This document shows positions 18,300-26,919 of a stretch of DNA of 64,000 bases, piece after piece. Under the pieces are notes generated by a model. It was given only the letters and a program-made list of their open reading frames with translations. It did not search any database and had not been told where the DNA came from. The stretch's first letter is position 1. Every line of letters begins with the position of its first letter. Made by a program: the position numbers and the translations under genes. Source of the stretch: an uncultured Verrucomicrobiota bacterium (GTDB taxonomy: Bacteria; Verrucomicrobiota; Verrucomicrobiia; Verrucomicrobiales; Verrucomicrobiaceae); contig CAILZI010000083.1 in the NCBI GenBank assembly GCA_903838675.1, positions 56,137 to 120,136 of the forward strand, written 5' to 3'.

Positions 18300-20624
18300 A
18301 TGACCTTTTCTCAGAAGCTTCGCGTTGCGACCCTGCTGTTTTTACTCATATCCGCCGCAAGGATGCCAGCGTTGCCTCTACGGCAGGCAGAGCCACAAGA
18401 ACCGCCTTTCCCCGTGGTGGAACCCATTCCGATGAAGTCGGGGGCATTGTTGGAAAAGGACTTTGCCGCCGCAGAGCGGGACTGGGGCAGTCGACTGCTC
18501 CTGCAGCCCGCGCAGCAGCGCTGGAAAGGCCAGCCATGGGCGGATGAAGCCGCCACCCTGGTGGATGCGGTCCTGGAACAGTTCGAGAAGGATCATGTGG
18601 ACGAACTTGCCCTCGCTCCCCTCGCTGGCCGCTTCCGCGAGCTGCTCAAAAAAACATCGGATGATCCGCTGCTGCTCGTCTTCGGCGCCCATGCCATCTT
18701 CGGCGAAAAGCAGGACTGGCGTGAAAGCCGGCCACTGGTGGAAAAAGCACTCGCGCAGCCCGGCCTCAGCGGCGCACAGGAGATGATGGCTGTGTATGTT
18801 CGCTGGCTTGTGGCAAACATGGAGGGAGGAGACACCGACGAACTCCAGCTCCGCTGGCTCAATGCAATGGAGCGTTCGCTCACAGACGGTAGCTATGATG
18901 AAGCCTCTCACGTCGTGCTGGTTCGGCATCACATTCTGACGCTGGATTCAGCCAAGCCCAAGCGGGCGGAGCTGTTGGAAAGCTACAGCCGCAGCGTGGA
19001 GGCCAGCAAGCTGCCCGAATGGGCCAGATGCACCCTGCGCGGAAAAACGGAAAAAGAACTCGCCTGGGTGAAACGTGGCAGTGGCTGGGCAAGCAACGTG
19101 AATGACTCTCAGTGGAAGGGCTTTGCCGAACATTTGAAATCAGCGCGCGATTTGCTGGGGCATGCTGCACGTCTCCGGCCTGATCGACCAGAACCTGCAG
19201 GGTCGATGATCGGTGTTGCCATGGGGGAAGGCATGGATCTCAAGGAAATACGCGCCTGGTTTGACCGCTCAGTGAGCGCCCAGTTTGACTACTCCCCCGC
19301 CTACAGCTCCATGCTCTTGGCCTGCCGCCCGCGCTGGGGTGGCAGCCACGAGCTCATGCTGGCCTTTGGCAAGGCCTGTGCAGAGACCAAACGCTACGAC
19401 ACCATGGTCCCCTCCCGCCTCATGACCGCCGCCATGGAGATCACCGAAGAGCTTTTCGAGCCCCGCATCGCTTTCCGGCACAAGCAGGTTCAGCAGGCCA
19501 TCGTGGAAATGAGCCGTGGCTATCTGGCGGCCAGCGCCTCCCAGCCGCCCCTTACACGCCATCTTCGTCAGTCAAATGCCGCCATGTACGCCTTCCTGGC
19601 GGATGACGACGCTCTGGCGCAAAAAGCTCTGGATGCAGCCGGTCCACGCTTGTCTCACAACACTCGGCAGACGCTTAACTCGATGTTCATGCATGAGGCC
19701 TCCCTCCGTGCAGAGGTGGCGGCCGATATTGGAGCTTATGGTGAAGCCATTCGCGCGGCGGCAAATCCAGCGCCCAAGACATCCCTCAAAGACATCCACG
19801 CCGCCTTGCTGAAAGTGGATGAAAAAGGCCTTTCCCCCGATGCACTCGCCTATCTCCACGAGGGGCAGGAAATGACCGGCCTCCAGCAGGCTGTGGAAGC
19901 CGGCGGCTGGGTGAAAGTGAATTTTTACAAGCACCTCACAGCTTTCTACCAGTCTGAGATCGGAGAATGGACGGTGGATCCAGGCGGTGTGCTGGTCTGC
20001 CACGGTTCAGATCACCCGCGCTCGGGACTTGTTTTGAAAATCCCCCTGGGGCCGGATGTGGAAATGAAGGGCGAAATCTCCTTCGACATCCCCGCCACCA
20101 CGCAAAAAAGCCATTTCGGCTGCGGCTTTGCCACCATGCTCCACTGGACTCCCGTCTGCACGGACGGTGTGCGCGCCATGCTCTACCCTCTCAGTGAAAA
20201 TTCCGCCTGCACCAGGGCCTACTGCACCAACTCCCGCAACAGCACTGCGGACATCCATTTCAACCTCCAGGAATGGAACAGCTTCAGCACTCGGTCTGCC
20301 GACGGCAAGTTCAGCTACGATGTGAACGGTCGTACCATGACCTCCAACCACGACCTGGCCAGTCTCGGACTGGAAGCCGACTCAGGACTCCTCGGTTTCA
20401 GCGCCTATCGCCTGCCCATCGGCACTAGGGTACGCGTCCGCAATGTGAGCGTCCGCAAGATCACCGCCGCTGCTCTCGCACCCCTCGCTTCCACGGGCGC
20501 AGCCGAGGCCGAAACACTTTCCATGAGCATGCCTCCTGATTGGACTTGGAAAGCCGCTTTAGTTGGACTGCTCGCACTGGTCGCCGTCTTCATCCCCCGC
20601 TTCTTGCCCAAGCATGAAGAGTGA
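18300..20624 (+). CDS. Secreted, membrane-anchored DUF4034-like protein
   Basis: 774 residues. N-terminal signal peptide (LLFLLISAARMPALP) and one C-terminal membrane segment (ALVGLLALVAVFIPRFLP) followed by a short charged tail. The centre (about 60-520) is helical and repeat-like. The segment IRAWFDRSVSAQFDYSPAYS with RPRWGGSHELMLAFGKACA resembles the DUF4034/TPR-like proteins common in Prosthecobacter-type genomes. A beta-rich region (about 550-720) with FNLQEWNSFS and FSYDVNGR looks like a concanavalin/DUF1080-type fold. It lies inside module B and has no counterpart in module A. Function unknown. Confidence 0.75.
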   Translation: MTFSQKLRVATLLFLLISAARMPALPLRQAEPQEPPFPVVEPIPMKSGALLEKDFAAAERDWGSRLLLQPAQQRWKGQPWADEAATLVDAVLEQFEKDHVDELALAPLAGRFRELLKKTSDDPLLLVFGAHAIFGEKQDWRESRPLVEKALAQPGLSGAQEMMAVYVRWLVANMEGGDTDELQLRWLNAMERSLTDGSYDEASHVVLVRHHILTLDSAKPKRAELLESYSRSVEASKLPEWARCTLRGKTEKELAWVKRGSGWASNVNDSQWKGFAEHLKSARDLLGHAARLRPDRPEPAGSMIGVAMGEGMDLKEIRAWFDRSVSAQFDYSPAYSSMLLACRPRWGGSHELMLAFGKACAETKRYDTMVPSRLMTAAMEITEELFEPRIAFRHKQVQQAIVEMSRGYLAASASQPPLTRHLRQSNAAMYAFLADDDALAQKALDAAGPRLSHNTRQTLNSMFMHEASLRAEVAADIGAYGEAIRAAANPAPKTSLKDIHAALLKVDEKGLSPDALAYLHEGQEMTGLQQAVEAGGWVKVNFYKHLTAFYQSEIGEWTVDPGGVLVCHGSDHPRSGLVLKIPLGPDVEMKGEISFDIPATTQKSHFGCGFATMLHWTPVCTDGVRAMLYPLSENSACTRAYCTNSRNSTADIHFNLQEWNSFSTRSADGKFSYDVNGRTMTSNHDLASLGLEADSGLLGFSAYRLPIGTRVRVRNVSVRKITAAALAPLASTGAAEAETLSMSMPPDWTWKAALVGLLALVAVFIPRFLPKHEE

Positions 20625-20654
20625 GGCGCTTGGCCTCTCCATTCAAAGTCAGAA

Positions 20655-20685
20655 TATTTTGGCACTGCCGTGTCGAAACACGGGA
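20655..20685 (+). promoter_or_regulatory. Candidate ECF promoter, site 2
   Basis: TATTTTGGCACTGC (20655-20668), 13 bases, then GGGA (20682-20685), identical in elements and spacing to 16104-16134. It lies 40 bases before the chosen ATG of the PSCyt gene and just after the stop of the DUF4034-like gene, a sensible place for an internal promoter. Confidence 0.45.
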
Positions 20686-20725
20686 TGCTAATGAGAGCAC
20701 TTCCGCTCCGTTTCCTGTGCACCTT

Positions 20726-23584
20726 ATGACACGCATCTTTGCTCTACTCGCCTTTGGGCAGGCCTTCTCCATCCATGCAGAGGATGCCGAGTCGCTCTTC
20801 GTCCGCCGCGTGTGGCCGCTCTTCCAGGAAAAGTGCCTCGCCTGCCACGGCAATGACCCACAAAAAATCAAAGGCGGCTTCGACATGCGCACATTGGAAA
20901 GCGCGCTCAAAGGCGGCGAGAGCGAAACGAAATCCATCGTCCCCGGCAAACCCGAAGAAAGCCCGCTGTACCTCGCCTCAACACGTCAGCACGAAGCTGA
21001 CTGGGAACCCATGCCACCCAAGGAAGCCGACAAGCTGTACGCCGCACAGCTTGTCTGGATCAAAGACTGGATCGCCGCAGGCGCCCCATGGCCCGATGAA
21101 TCAAAACGCATCGCCATAGCAAAAGACAACGCCAATAAATGGAACGCCGAAGACGGCGTCACCGTGAAAACCACCGGTGCACTCTCCCCCGAATGGGCCA
21201 ACCGCCGCTACAAACCTGAAGGTCTCTGGGCCTACCAACCGGTAAAAAAGCCCGCAACAAAAAGCCTCAACCCTATCGACGACCTGCTCGCGCTCCACAT
21301 GCCCGATGGCGTGCGCCCCGCTCCTCCAGCCGATGCCCGCACCTTCATCCGCCGCGCCACCTTCGACCTCACCGGTCTGCCCCCAACACCGGAAGAAATC
21401 ACCGCCTTCGAAAAAGAGTTCATCCAGGATCCAGCATCCAGCATCCAGCATCTAGTTAACCGCCTCCTCGCCTCCCCTCACTACGGCGAACGCATGGCCC
21501 GCCACTGGCTCGATGTCACGCGTTACGCCGACAGCAGCGGCTTTGCCAACGACTACGAACGCGGCAACTCCTGGCGCTACCGCGACTACGTCGTTCGCAG
21601 TTTCAATGCCGACAAACCCTACGACCAGTTCATCAAGGAACAGATCGCAGGCGATGAAATGCAGCCCGACAATTCCGAAGCACTCATCGCCACCGGCTTC
21701 CTCCGCATGGGCCCTTGGGAACTCACCAGCATGGAAGTCGCCAAGGTCGCACGTCAGCGCTTCCTCGATGACGTGACCAACAGCGTCGGCGAAACCTTCC
21801 TCGCTCACTCCCTCCAATGCGCCCGCTGCCACGATCACAAGTTCGACCCCGTGCCCACGCATGATTACTACTCCATGCAGGCCTGCTTCAGCACCACCCA
21901 GCTCGCTGAACGTCCCGCTCCGTTTTTGCCCTCGGAAAACACCACCGGTTTCGAAGAAAGCAAATACCTGGAAACACGCCGCATCGAGCACATGAGCATG
22001 CTTGCCCGTCTTGACGACAAGATGCTCGCCAACGCCGAGAAATGGTTCACTGAAAAAAAACTCGATACTGCCGCATGGAACAAGGCCGTGACCTCCGCAC
22101 GCGCCTTCATCGCCAACGGTGGCAAAATGAAAAAGAACCGCAGCTTCACCGGCGTCTTCGAAACCGCCCGTGCTGCGTTGCAGAAGCAAAACATACCAGA
22201 AGACCAATACCCGCCCAAGCTCGTCAGCTTCGAGCCCGAAGACTACGGCAACGAACGCGTGGCACGCAAAGGACTGGAACGTCTGAAGTGGGAGCTCGAG
22301 CGCTACGAACCCTTTGCCTTCAGCGTCTATGATGGCCGCACGCCGCAAGTCACCAGCATCAACCAGCCCATCCGCATGCCACAGGACCGCATGACGAACG
22401 GTGAGCTGGAGCAAACCTCCATTCTCGGTGGTGGCGATCCATTCTCTCCGACTCAACCCGTAAAACCCGCCGCCTTGTCGGTTCTCGCCAGCGTCGAGTT
22501 CCCCGACGCTATCGAAGGCCGCCGCACCGCACTGGTCAATTGGATCGCCAGCAAGGACAACCCGCTTACTACCCGCGCCATCGTCAATCGCCTCTGGCTC
22601 TGGCACTTTGGCCAGGCCATCGCCGGCAATCCCAACAACTTCGGCAGCACCGGCAAAAAGCCCACCCATCCCGAACTTCTCAACTGGCTCGCAGCCACGC
22701 TGGTCGAGAAGAACTGGTCCATCAAAGAAATGCACCGCGCCATCATGATGAGCGCCGCCTATCAACGCAGCTCAGATCAAGAAGGGAGCGCGGGCACTCC
22801 TGCCCGCATTGCTGACAAGAATTCCCACACTCCTCTTTCTCACGAGGAAGCCACAAAGTCCTACGCCGTATTCAAACCCCGCCGCCTCATGGCCGAAGAA
22901 ATGCGTGATGCCATGCTCAGCATCACCGGCGAGCTAAATCCCACACTCGGCGGCATTCCAAACCGCCCTGAGATCAACATCGAAGTCGCCATGCAACCCC
23001 GCCAGGTCATGGGCACCTTTGCCTCCGCCTGGGTGCCGAATGCAAAGCCCGAGCAGCGCCATCGCCGCAGCCTGTATGCCTTGAAAATTCGCGGCGTGCG
23101 CGATCCCTTCATGGAAGTCTTCAACGAACCCGGCCCCGACTTCTCCTGCGAAGCGCGCGATGTCTCCACCGTCACGCCCCAGGTCTTCAGCCTCTTCAAT
23201 GGCCAGGCCAGTTACGATCGCGCACTCGCTCTGGCCAATCGCGTCATGAAGGAAAAGCCAGCCGATGTGATCACCCGCACATTCCAGCTCACCTATGGTC
23301 GCTCACCATCCGCCGATGAAAAAGCCGCCTGCACCACGCACTGGCAGGCCATGCAGACCAAGCAAGCCACCATCGCTTTCAAACAGCCACAGCCCCCTCT
23401 CAGCGTGAAGCGCGATGCCGTGGAGGAAAACACCGGCGAGAAATTCAGCTTCCAGGAAAAGCTCCCCGGCTACGCCGATTTCATCCCCGATCTCCAGCCC
23501 GCCGATGTCGATGCAGAAACACGCGCTCTCGCAGACGTCTGCCTCGTCCTCATGAACTCGAACGAATTCGTCTACCTCTACTAA
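20726..23584 (+). CDS. PSCyt1-PSCyt2-PSD1 (DUF1549/DUF1553) secreted protein (module B)
   Basis: 952 residues from ATG 20726, chosen because it gives a proper signal peptide (MTRIFALLAFGQAFSIHA); upstream in-frame starts add 35 residues without one and overlap the candidate promoter. PSCyt1 haem motif CLACHG near residue 38; PSCyt2 (about 160-370) with MARHWLDVTRYADSSG and [14 protein letters not shown]1 (about 580-950) with NRLWLWHFGQAI, RRLMAEEMRDAML and FSCEARDVSTVTPQ. Residues about 684-712 are an insert encoded partly by a palindromic repeat (22790-22807). Three bases separate it from the DUF1501 gene. Confidence 0.92.
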   Translation: MTRIFALLAFGQAFSIHAEDAESLFVRRVWPLFQEKCLACHGNDPQKIKGGFDMRTLESALKGGESETKSIVPGKPEESPLYLASTRQHEADWEPMPPKEADKLYAAQLVWIKDWIAAGAPWPDESKRIAIAKDNANKWNAEDGVTVKTTGALSPEWANRRYKPEGLWAYQPVKKPATKSLNPIDDLLALHMPDGVRPAPPADARTFIRRATFDLTGLPPTPEEITAFEKEFIQDPASSIQHLVNRLLASPHYGERMARHWLDVTRYADSSGFANDYERGNSWRYRDYVVRSFNADKPYDQFIKEQIAGDEMQPDNSEALIATGFLRMGPWELTSMEVAKVARQRFLDDVTNSVGETFLAHSLQCARCHDHKFDPVPTHDYYSMQACFSTTQLAERPAPFLPSENTTGFEESKYLETRRIEHMSMLARLDDKMLANAEKWFTEKKLDTAAWNKAVTSARAFIANGGKMKKNRSFTGVFETARAALQKQNIPEDQYPPKLVSFEPEDYGNERVARKGLERLKWELERYEPFAFSVYDGRTPQVTSINQPIRMPQDRMTNGELEQTSILGGGDPFSPTQPVKPAALSVLASVEFPDAIEGRRTALVNWIASKDNPLTTRAIVNRLWLWHFGQAIAGNPNNFGSTGKKPTHPELLNWLAATLVEKNWSIKEMHRAIMMSAAYQRSSDQEGSAGTPARIADKNSHTPLSHEEATKSYAVFKPRRLMAEEMRDAMLSITGELNPTLGGIPNRPEINIEVAMQPRQVMGTFASAWVPNAKPEQRHRRSLYALKIRGVRDPFMEVFNEPGPDFSCEARDVSTVTPQVFSLFNGQASYDRALALANRVMKEKPADVITRTFQLTYGRSPSADEKAACTTHWQAMQTKQATIAFKQPQPPLSVKRDAVEENTGEKFSFQEKLPGYADFIPDLQPADVDAETRALADVCLVLMNSNEFVYLY
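22790..22807. repeat. GCGGGCA-loop-TGCCCGC palindrome inside the module B PSCyt gene
   Basis: Seven-base perfect stem with loop CTCC. The same 18-base element differs at a single loop base from 63120-63137 (loop ATCC), after the protein kinase gene. Here it is read in frame within the loop after the AAYQRSS motif. Confidence 0.85.
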
Positions 23585-23587
23585 ACG

Positions 23588-25012
23588 ATGAAACCGAACT
23601 TCTTCCCCTGCGCCGGTTCTCGCGCTCTCCATGCGCCCACTCGTCGCGAGTTCATCTACGGCCTCGGCACCTCACTCGGCAGCGTGGCGCTCACTTCCCT
23701 GCTCGCCGCTGAACAAACCGGCCCCCTCGCACCCAAGTCCCAGCAAATCCCCGCCAAAGCCAAGAACTGCATCTTCCTCATGATGGAAGGCGGCCCCTCT
23801 CACATCGACACCTTCGATCCAAAGCCTGCACTCGATAAACTCCACCTCAAGGAGTTCACCCGCGAAGGAAAGCAGAAGTCCGCCATGGAGAGCGGCAAGC
23901 GCTACTACGTGAAGTCCCCCTTCAAGTTCGCCCAGCATGGCCAGAGCGGCGCATGGATGAGCGAGCCCTGGCAGCATCTCGCCGGCGTCGCAGATGAGCT
24001 CTGCTTCTTCCGCGGCTGTCAGGTGGATTCCGTGAATCATCCCACCGCCATGTATCAGATGAACTGCGGCAACCGCTTCGGCGGAGATCCCGCCATCGGC
24101 GCCTGGGTCACCTACGGCCTCGGCTCCGTGAATCAAGACCTGCCAGGCTTCATGGTGTTGCCAGAGATCAGCTATCCTCAAGGCGGCAGCGCCAACTGGA
24201 GCAACGGCTACCTCCCCGCTCAGTTCCAAGGCACCCCGCTTCGCCCTAAAGGCTCGCCCATTCTCGATCTGCAACCACCCCAGGGCATCGCGCCGGAACA
24301 CCAGCGCGCCAACCTCGATCTTCTCGCACAACTGAACACTCGCCACGCCGAAGCCCACCCCTGGCACGACGAACTGCGCGCACGCATGCACAACTACGAG
24401 CTCGCCTTCCGCATGCAGACGCAGGTGCCGGAAACGCTGGATCTCAGCAAAGAGGACGAAAAGACGAAAGCCATGTACGGCATCGGCAGCGATGCCACCG
24501 ACGCCTTTGGCCGCAAGTGCCTGCTCGCACGCAAGCTGGTGGAGAAAGGCGTGCGCTTTGTACAGCTCTACGCCGGCACCTGGGACAGCCACGACTACAT
24601 CGAGCGCGCCCACGGCAATCTCATCCATCAGGTGGACCAGCCCATCGCCGCCCTCATCAAAGACCTCAAACAACGCGGCCTGCTGGATGACACCCTCATC
24701 GTCTGGTGCGGTGAATTTGGCCGCACCCCAGACAACGGCGTACGTGGCGGCACCGCGTACGGCCGCGATCACAATCCCAAAGCAATGAGCATCTGGCTCG
24801 CCGGCGGCGGTGTAAAAGCCGGTCACACCATCGGCAGCACCGATGACCGTGGCATGGAAGCCGTCGAAGAAGTGCATCACGTCCGCGATCTCCACGTCAC
24901 CCTCCTGCGCCTGCTCGGCCTGAACGACAACAAGCTCACCTTCTACCACGCCGGACGCTTCAAGCAGCTCAGCCAGTTCGGCGGCCAGGTGATCGAGAAA
25001 TTGATCGCGTAG
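23588..25012 (+). CDS. DUF1501 protein, probable Tat substrate (module B)
   Basis: 474 residues with a twin-arginine-like signal (PTRREFIYGLGTSLGSVALT). Shares with the module A paralogue CIFLMMEGGPSHIDTFDPK at the mature start, DTLIVWCGEFGRTP and GRDHNPKAMSIWLAGGG near the end. Member of the alkaline phosphatase/sulfatase-like superfamily. It follows its PSCyt partner after three bases and precedes the tandem ModA-like gene by about 40, so these three are probably one transcript. Confidence 0.9.
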   Translation: MKPNFFPCAGSRALHAPTRREFIYGLGTSLGSVALTSLLAAEQTGPLAPKSQQIPAKAKNCIFLMMEGGPSHIDTFDPKPALDKLHLKEFTREGKQKSAMESGKRYYVKSPFKFAQHGQSGAWMSEPWQHLAGVADELCFFRGCQVDSVNHPTAMYQMNCGNRFGGDPAIGAWVTYGLGSVNQDLPGFMVLPEISYPQGGSANWSNGYLPAQFQGTPLRPKGSPILDLQPPQGIAPEHQRANLDLLAQLNTRHAEAHPWHDELRARMHNYELAFRMQTQVPETLDLSKEDEKTKAMYGIGSDATDAFGRKCLLARKLVEKGVRFVQLYAGTWDSHDYIERAHGNLIHQVDQPIAALIKDLKQRGLLDDTLIVWCGEFGRTPDNGVRGGTAYGRDHNPKAMSIWLAGGGVKAGHTIGSTDDRGMEAVEEVHHVRDLHVTLLRLLGLNDNKLTFYHAGRFKQLSQFGGQVIEKLIA

Positions 25013-25051
25013 CATTTGAGCATCGCGCCCTTTCTGCCACGTTCCCCCATC

Positions 25052-26575
25052 ATGCTGAAGAAACTCATCATCCTCCTGTGTCTGGCAGCCGCCACCGGTG
25101 CCGCCTGGGTTGCGCTGAAACCCACCAAGACCAGCACCGCACCACTCACGGTCTTCTGCGCTGCTGGAATGAAGAAGCCCGTGGAGGAAATCGCCGCCGC
25201 TTATCAAAAGGAAACCGGCACCGAAGTCCGCCTGCAATACGGCGGCACCGGCACTCTCCTCAGCCAGCTCAAAATCACCCAGCAGGGAGATCTCTTCATC
25301 GCCGCTGATGACGGCGCTCTCGCAGACGCCAAGAAATTGGAAGTCACCCGCGAGGAGTTCCCTCTGGTCATCCAGAAGCCCGTGCTGGCCGTTGCCAAGG
25401 GCAACCCCAAGCACATCGACAGCCTCGCCTCCCTCAAGACCCCCGACATCAAACTCGCCCTGGCGAATCCCGAAGCCGCAAGCATCGGCCGCGTGGTGAA
25501 AAAACTGCTCGGCCCCGAGTGGGACGCGCTCGCTGCTAAGGCCGCTGTGATGAAGCCCACCGTCACCGAAATCGCCGCAGATCTCTCCCTCGGTGCTGTC
25601 GATGCCGCCATCGTCTGGGACTCCGTCATCCCTCAGTTCAAAGGACTGGAAATCGTGCCGCTGCCAGAGCTCGCCAAGCACGACGAGCACGCCACCGCAG
25701 CCGTTCTGACGTACAGCCAGCACCCGGCGGACGCGCTGCGCTTTGCACGCTACCTCACCGCCCCAGAAAAAGGCGGGGCCATTTTCCAAAAGCAGGGTTT
25801 CAAAGCCGTACCAGGAGACAAGTGGGCCGCACGGCCCGATCTCATCATCTACAGCGGCGGCGTGAACCGTCTCGCCATCGAAAAACTCCTCCAGCAGTTC
25901 GCCACCCACGAAGGCATCACCATGACGACCGTCTTCAATGGCTGCGGCATTCTCTGCGCCTCCATGAAGACCATGGGAGACAGCAGCAATCCCAAATTCC
26001 CAGACGTCTATTACGCCTGCGATGTCTGCTTCGTCCCCCCTGTAGCAAAAGAGTTCCCCGAGGCCATCATCCTCACCGAGGCAGAAATCGTGATCGCGGT
26101 CCCCAAAGGCAATCCGCAAAACATCCACACCCTCGCCGACCTCGCACGCCCCGGCCTGCGCGTCGGCATCTGCAATGCCGAGCAGTCCACCATCGGCTTT
26201 CTCACGCGTTCCATGCTGAAATCCATGAACCTCTGGGACGGCGTCAGCAAAAACGCTTCCTCCCAGGTGCCCACTGCCGATTTCCTCGTCAATCAAATGC
26301 GCACCGGCTCGCTCGACGCCGCAGTCGTCTATGGCATCAACATCAACAGCGACAAAGCCCATTTCGATGCCATCCCGCTCCCTGCCGACAAATCCAAAGC
26401 CGTCCAGCCCTTCGCCGTACGTCATGACTCGTCATACCAGCAAATGTCACACCGCCTCCTCGCCTTCCTCCGTGTAAATCGCGCCAGCTTCGAGAATGCC
26501 GGCTTTGTTTGGAAAGGTGACACCTCCCCGGTCAAAAGCGCCGACATCGTCCTGCCAGACTGGTTGAAGCAATAA
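25052..26575 (+). CDS. Tandem ModA-like substrate-binding protein
   Basis: 507 residues from ATG 25052, which gives the signal peptide MLKKLIILLCLAAATGAAW. It contains two complete periplasmic-binding units of the molybdate/oxyanion type (SBP_bac_11): unit 1 about residues 33-260 (LTVFCAAGMKKPVEEIAAAY, LQYGGTGTLLSQL, DLFIAADD) and unit 2 about 270-500 (DLIIYSGGVNRLAIEKLLQQF, CDVCFVPPVAKEF). Single-unit ModA proteins are about 230-260 residues, so this is an internal duplication. No ModB permease or ModC ATPase gene follows. Ligand unknown; molybdate, tungstate or another oxyanion are the family precedents. Confidence 0.82.
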   Translation: MLKKLIILLCLAAATGAAWVALKPTKTSTAPLTVFCAAGMKKPVEEIAAAYQKETGTEVRLQYGGTGTLLSQLKITQQGDLFIAADDGALADAKKLEVTREEFPLVIQKPVLAVAKGNPKHIDSLASLKTPDIKLALANPEAASIGRVVKKLLGPEWDALAAKAAVMKPTVTEIAADLSLGAVDAAIVWDSVIPQFKGLEIVPLPELAKHDEHATAAVLTYSQHPADALRFARYLTAPEKGGAIFQKQGFKAVPGDKWAARPDLIIYSGGVNRLAIEKLLQQFATHEGITMTTVFNGCGILCASMKTMGDSSNPKFPDVYYACDVCFVPPVAKEFPEAIILTEAEIVIAVPKGNPQNIHTLADLARPGLRVGICNAEQSTIGFLTRSMLKSMNLWDGVSKNASSQVPTADFLVNQMRTGSLDAAVVYGININSDKAHFDAIPLPADKSKAVQPFAVRHDSSYQQMSHRLLAFLRVNRASFENAGFVWKGDTSPVKSADIVLPDWLKQ

Positions 26576-26618
26576 TACGCCTCCTATTGAGATTTGCATA
26601 ATAGGCTGACATCCATGT

Positions 26619-26770
26619 CTTGAAGGCCAAAGGCCTTCCATATCATAGCGAAGGGATGCCGAGCTTTAGCGAGTGCTTCCCTGGTAAACGCGTCGGCACC
26701 ATCCGAGAAGCAAACCGGGCACTCCGCCACATCCCACGTTCACCAGCAGCGTCTGCAACCAGTTCCGCCG
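26619..26770. repeat. Dispersed structured repeat, copy 2
   Basis: The most diverged copy: opens with a perfect GAAGGCC-AAA-GGCCTTC hairpin, keeps GCCGAGCTTTAGCGAG, AAGCAAACCGGGCACTCCGCC and ACCAGCAGCGTCTGCAACCAG. It lies between converging genes (tandem ModA and rnd), as copy 1 does. The rest of the gap (26576-26919) shows no gene. Confidence 0.75.
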
Positions 26771-26919
26771 TGCATTGGCTCCGCAGTCAGACCGCGCTCC
26801 AACACGACTCCGCCCCCCCGATGTCCCGTCCTGATGGAGTGGCATTTGGTCTGAATACGATCTCCCACAGATAGCTATCTTTGGCTGAGAGACAGATCTG
26901 TTTTCAAGAGATCTTGATA

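Noticed and set aside
21452..22765. Long minus-strand open frame opposite the module B PSCyt gene
   Set aside because: Same reason: composition-driven shadow of a well-supported gene.
23672..26425. A 917-codon open frame on the minus strand opposite DUF1501 and the tandem ModA gene
   Set aside because: Its protein is a run of Gly/Ala/Val/Glu/His without motifs, typical of the strand opposite GC-rich genes. Both opposite genes have clear families.
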